Both the position numbers and the translations under genes were made by a program. Source: Ectocarpus siliculosus (lineage: Eukaryota > Sar > Phaeophyceae > Ectocarpales > Ectocarpaceae). From it: a stretch of DNA of 31,412 bases. The stretch is from positions 363,772 to 395,183 of the forward strand of contig FN647684.1 in assembly GCA_000310025.1 (NCBI GenBank), read 5' to 3'. The notes under the pieces were generated by a model. That model was given only the letters and a program-made list of their open reading frames with translations, was not told the DNA's origin and ran no database searches. Shown here piece after piece: positions 27,801-31,412 of this stretch. The number at the start of each line of letters is the position of its first letter. Position 1 is the first letter of the stretch.

Positions 27801-30768
27801 GCCACAACAAGGAGTTCGAGAGGTCGCTACCTGCAGACAACAGAAGGCGACGAGAAGGGAGGATGGAAAATTCGCTTTGGACCGGACGGTGTTGTCTTGG
27901 CACGTGAGCGTGCGATGGCCCCAATGGGGTGAAAACGAAAACTAACCCGACGATACAACTGTGGTTGCCATGTGTTGGCGAACATGTAGATTCTTATATA
28001 ATATGAAGCAACCAAATGTCGTTGACAAGTTGAAATTGAAAATGTCAAGTTGGGAAACGAGCGAGATGTGAGTCAGGTTGCATGTGGCAGCGAGGGATGT
28101 GGAGGTGGGTATACGTCTATCTTCCTGTATCGAGAAAACGAACGAGTAGTAGGTAGCAAGACATGAAAATCATGACGACAACACCAACCCACACACGACA
28201 ATACGCGAGGAGGCCCATCTCGTGTATGAGGTGTCGTTCTAAACTGTTGGGTCCTCGAAGGATAAATCATTCCATCGTCTATGATGGTCAGTAGTAGGAA
28301 CGACGACGAAAGTAGTCCAGATCAAATAGAGTAAGTGTGGCGACGAAGAACCTCCCGCTGTGCCTACCCCGTTCCGCAGGATCCATCGTAGTAGCCGATT
28401 ATCTGTACCAGGTCCGCGCCATACTCCGTGCGCAGGCTGTCGAAGATCTCGTCCTTAGCAATGTACGATAGGTCAGAGTTCATGTCCAGACCCTCGACGA
28501 AGTCCGCCTGCTTCGGTAGGATGGTAATGAAGTGTCCGATGAAGAATCAAGTCACGATTAGTGTGTCTGTTCGTCGTCGTTTCGGGAGCGCGTCCTTTCT
28601 GTGTCGTTGGAGTTGAAATCGACTCGATTGGGGTTGAAGATGGTGTTGCTGGGTTCAGTGGCAGCGACGGCTGTACTTCAGTTTCCCGACATTAGCTCCA
28701 GGCCCGCCAGGTGTTTCGATCATATTTCGTCAACATGCTTCACGCAGAGACAAGATTCCTCCACAAATCGAGCGGTGAAGGTCAAGAAGGCTATTGTTTT
28801 AAACAAGTCAACCCAGGTTAGTATGGACTGCGAGTGATCTCGGATAGGAAATGACGGAAGCACGAACATGACCATGAGGCAGGCACAAGTACGAGCGACG
28901 GTAGGCCTAAAAGGGTTCTGTGCGTGTTGTTGGTTTACGAATGTGACGTGTGCTTTTGTGCGAGGTTCGGGCCAGGTACTGTTGGAGAAGAGGAACATAC
29001 CGTGTGATCAAGGCCAGTCCACTCTGACCAAAGCTCAGTTGTCAGATGAGACAGTGTCAAAATAACAACAATAACCTCGCCTCCGCGACGTGGACGACGT
29101 TGATAGTCGCGCTGATGCCAGAATCGGCCAAGGCATCGTTTGCCGTGGCGTAGGCCGTGATAATTTCCGTCTCCATCTGCTGGTTGGTTAAAAGCGTGCC
29201 GGCAGTGCCGGAACTGATCATGGCCGCTGGAGTGTAGAGCACCATGACATCGATCTGAACGCCGAAGGATAGAGAGTTGAAGATGTTGGTCAGGAAGCGG
29301 GGGGCAGAAGGTGCTCGTTAGTTGCCTGGATGGGATGCTCATCGAGTTGACCCGTAAGGACCGTCTTGTGCCCCAGCAAGAAGGAAGGCAGACCCGGAGT
29401 TGGGGAAAGCCCGCAGGTTTCACAAAGAGACATTGAGACGACTTTACTCTCTGTCATTACCCGCCCTGTGGCATTATTGAAAAGATAAGGAACATGGCCT
29501 GCGAGGCAGGGGAGAATGTTTGAGCTGGGAAAGACGATGATGCTGTTTCGCAACACAAATGAAGGAGGGAAAAGGGGTGCGTGGGGGGGTTGGCTGGTGA
29601 TCGAGAGTCAGTCTGGGAAGAGCAGGAAGCAGGGGGTATAAGCCAGGCAAGCAAGAGAGTTCCCGGAAGAACTGGACTTGGTAACCACGGTATGGGAGCG
29701 GGGGGCAAGCGCTCCTACCCTCATACTTGGTCCTCGAGTTTTGTTTACGCTCCCGCACATCCCACCACACGAAAACAACACGCTACCGGGGATCGAATCG
29801 AACCCTCTTCCCCGTTGGTGAACTCCATGCAACAAAAAAAAGGCAATGCAAGCACTCACTTCGGTTGTCGCGGTGAGGACGCGACCACTCGGCATTTGAA
29901 CTTCCGCGGAGCTGAGGCGCCGGACGCCTCTCTCGTGGAAAACTTCCTGCTCCGGTGCACTGGCCACCAAGTATTCCTGGGTGTTGGGGGGATGTACAGA
30001 ACGGATGTTCGAACGAAGAGTGAGTGCATCGACAAATTAGAGCGATGTTGGACGTATGCATCGTAAGACACAACGAACGACTAAAGATATGCTCCTTCAA
30101 GTGTGCGGAAATGAAGAGTACAGTATTTTGGTTGATGCATGCGTGCACGTGCGTGCATGCTTGTATCATGTGTGTGCGAATAATCAAATAAAAACCGATG
30201 TGTTCGTGTGAGAACGCCCCATTATCCCCCGGAGAACGACGGTCGTCGACGAAGTCTTACCGGAGAACCCGGGATACAGACGGCCTCCACCGAAAGGGTG
30301 GAGAGAGGGGGGGGGGGGCGCGGGGGGCAAAATTTGTGTTCAACTCACGTTGAGGAGGCGAACGTCTTCGTCCTTGGCATCAATATCCGGGTCGCGCGCG
30401 CGTTTAGCTTCCATCCCTTCCGACACCTCCATCGCGAGACGACGCCGTTGCACCTCGGACGTCTTTCTGCTGCGCCTAGCGCCTCGCCAGGACTTGGATG
30501 TTTGTCCCTTCCCCTCACTTCTGCTGCTGCCACCGTCATAGTTGTTGCCAGTGGTGCCGCCATTGTCGTCGCTGCTGGTTTGTTTGCGGAGGTGGCGGCG
30601 GCTTCGACTGCGCCGGAGGTTTCCATCCGCGCCTCGAGCTTCGTCATGATCTTCTTGGGCGTGTTGGCGGCGATGGCCTTTGTGGTGTGCTTGCTCTGGT
30701 TCCTCGAAGGTGGCCAAGGTCTCGAGGGATTCTTCCTCCGCCGCGTGCACGAGCTGAACAGTGGACAA
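24832..30768 (-). CDS. metzincin zinc metallopeptidase (M12B/reprolysin-like) with C-terminal WSC domain
   Basis: A probably extracellular Zn protease linked to a carbohydrate-binding domain. Exons on - are 30768-30349, 29976-29860, 29254-29081, 28507-28368, 27348-27160, 26561-26420, 25986-25832 and 25048-24832 (518 codons, end not found). Exon 1 (residues 1-140) is charged and low complexity. The catalytic domain starts IDVMVLYTPAAM (residue 180) and includes NVVHVAE, DSLRTEYGADLVQIIG, CGTGYVMATP, FGYSIVHTHC, the zinc motif HEIGHNMGANH (His314, Glu315, His318, His324) and the Met-turn TIMAYETGC (Met352), ending DNARVIEESL. A Gln-rich linker (SQQQQQKQQEEGRQQQQ) leads to the WSC domain: GEYQGCYRHSW, EGCREHC, FGSMCSCGDRLPS, ADCAL. 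All active-site residues are present. The intron after VHVAE needs a GC donor (GAG/GCGAGG) to keep frame. No signal peptide is seen, so the true start may be upstream or beyond the contig end. Reading on past 24832 gives a hydrophobic tail instead of the last WSC cysteines. Confidence 0.85.
30133..30168. repeat. imperfect palindrome around GCACGTGC
   Basis: TGATGCATGCGTG on the left mirrors CGTGCATGCTTGTATCA on the right, around a perfect GCACGTGC centre. The sequence could fold into a hairpin. It lies in the first intron of the metallopeptidase gene. Confidence 0.6.
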
Positions 30769-31169
30769 GGGATGGAGTAGTGGTGGCCGTCGTCGTCGTC
30801 GTGGGAATTTTGGAGTATCGTTGCAGGGGAGAGAAGACGCGCGTTAGTCGAAATAATATGTTTCGCCCTGCGCGCGTGGTGTTTGTAAACAGGACCGAGC
30901 GAACGAGAGGAGGCGTGCGAGCGCTCTGTTTGAGTCTTTCCAGATCCTTGCAGTACTCAAGAACGTGTGCGAAGAGTGGGGCGTAAGCATCTACGCTTCA
31001 GATAAAAAAAAATGAGTGTAAAACACTCTTGCTGAGAACGAAGGCTCGCGAGCTGTCGTTTACTCCATGGGATGACTACTGTCCTCGAGTAGATAGGCCT
31101 AGCATAACTTTTGCACCAAACCTTCGCTCAACACCCATGTACCACGTTCTTCGTTTCGCAAAGCGGAGA

Positions 31170-31412
31170 TTAGCGGGGGGGGGGGGGGGGGGGCCCTACA
31201 AAAATTTTCCCAGTTTTTTTCCCCGACCCCCGGGGGGGGGGGCGGGGGGGGAGGGCCCCCCCCCCAAAATTTAAGGGTTTTTACCTTAAAAGGGGATTAA
31301 ACTCCGTTCCCCCCCAAAATATCCCAACGGGGCAAAACCCCGAAGGGTCCTTTAAACCCTTTTGAAGCCCCCTTTAAAGGGATAAAAAATCCCCAAAGGT
31401 AGCCCCCAAATT
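31170..31412. other. low-quality contig end
   Basis: Starting with a run of about 19 G, the sequence turns into stacked homopolymers (G, C, A and T runs of 3-11) with no normal complexity, like the left end of the window. It probably represents poor terminal sequence, and reading frames here are meaningless. Confidence 0.7.

Noticed and set aside
29290-29556. open frame on - between two metallopeptidase exons as an extra exon
   Set aside because: Possible acceptors give the wrong phase, while direct joining of 29860 to 29254 keeps frame and fits the family start IDVMVLYTP.
30208-30780. 190-codon open frame on + with hydrophobic segments
   Set aside because: It is antisense to the in-phase N-terminal exon of the metallopeptidase, and its hydrophobicity follows from the reverse complement of a Ser/Gly/Thr-rich exon.

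Overview
The window looks like a nuclear scaffold of a photosynthetic stramenopile, most likely a brown alga related to Ectocarpus. The evidence is indirect: genes are split into 4-8 exons of mostly 75-250 bp by GT-AG introns of 0.1-2.7 kb, intergenic space is large, and GT, CT, CAG and poly-G/C tracts are common. One photosynthesis gene (PAM68-like) carries an N-terminus with a signal-peptide-like core followed by Phe at the predicted cleavage site, as in the bipartite plastid targeting of algae with secondary red plastids. A secreted-type metallopeptidase ends in a WSC domain, a domain common in brown algae. Species assignment is inference.

Layout, left to right. Bases 1-205 and about 31170-31412 are homopolymer-rich and look like poor-quality contig ends. 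A (+) gene of unknown function occupies about 157-2229, with a MITE in its first intron. After 3.3 kb without a recognisable gene, a six-exon PAM68-like photosystem II assembly factor lies on (-) at 11138-5589. Its 2.7-kb first intron holds a 5'-truncated LINE and two more copies of the same MITE family. Only 253 bp separate it from a divergent (+) six-exon gene, 11392-14975, for a GNAT-type N-acetyltransferase with an N-terminal membrane segment. A 2.1-kb convergent spacer follows, then a six-exon soluble inorganic pyrophosphatase on (-), 20399-17103, with a simple or tandem repeat in each of its five introns. A possible two-exon small gene lies on (+) at 21771-22307, and a fragment of an unrecognised (-) gene at 23789-23588. 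The right quarter is one (-) gene, 30768-24832, for a metzincin (M12B/reprolysin-like) zinc peptidase joined to a WSC carbohydrate-binding domain.

The gene models were built by hand from splice sites, reading-frame phase and remembered family signatures. For the PAM68-like, GNAT and pyrophosphatase genes all exon phases agree and the summed coding length is a multiple of three. The peptidase model needs one GC-AG intron and its two ends are unresolved. The genes do not form an obvious pathway. The only likely regulatory link is the shared promoter interval between the PAM68-like and GNAT genes. No convincing tRNA, rRNA or CRISPR array was seen.
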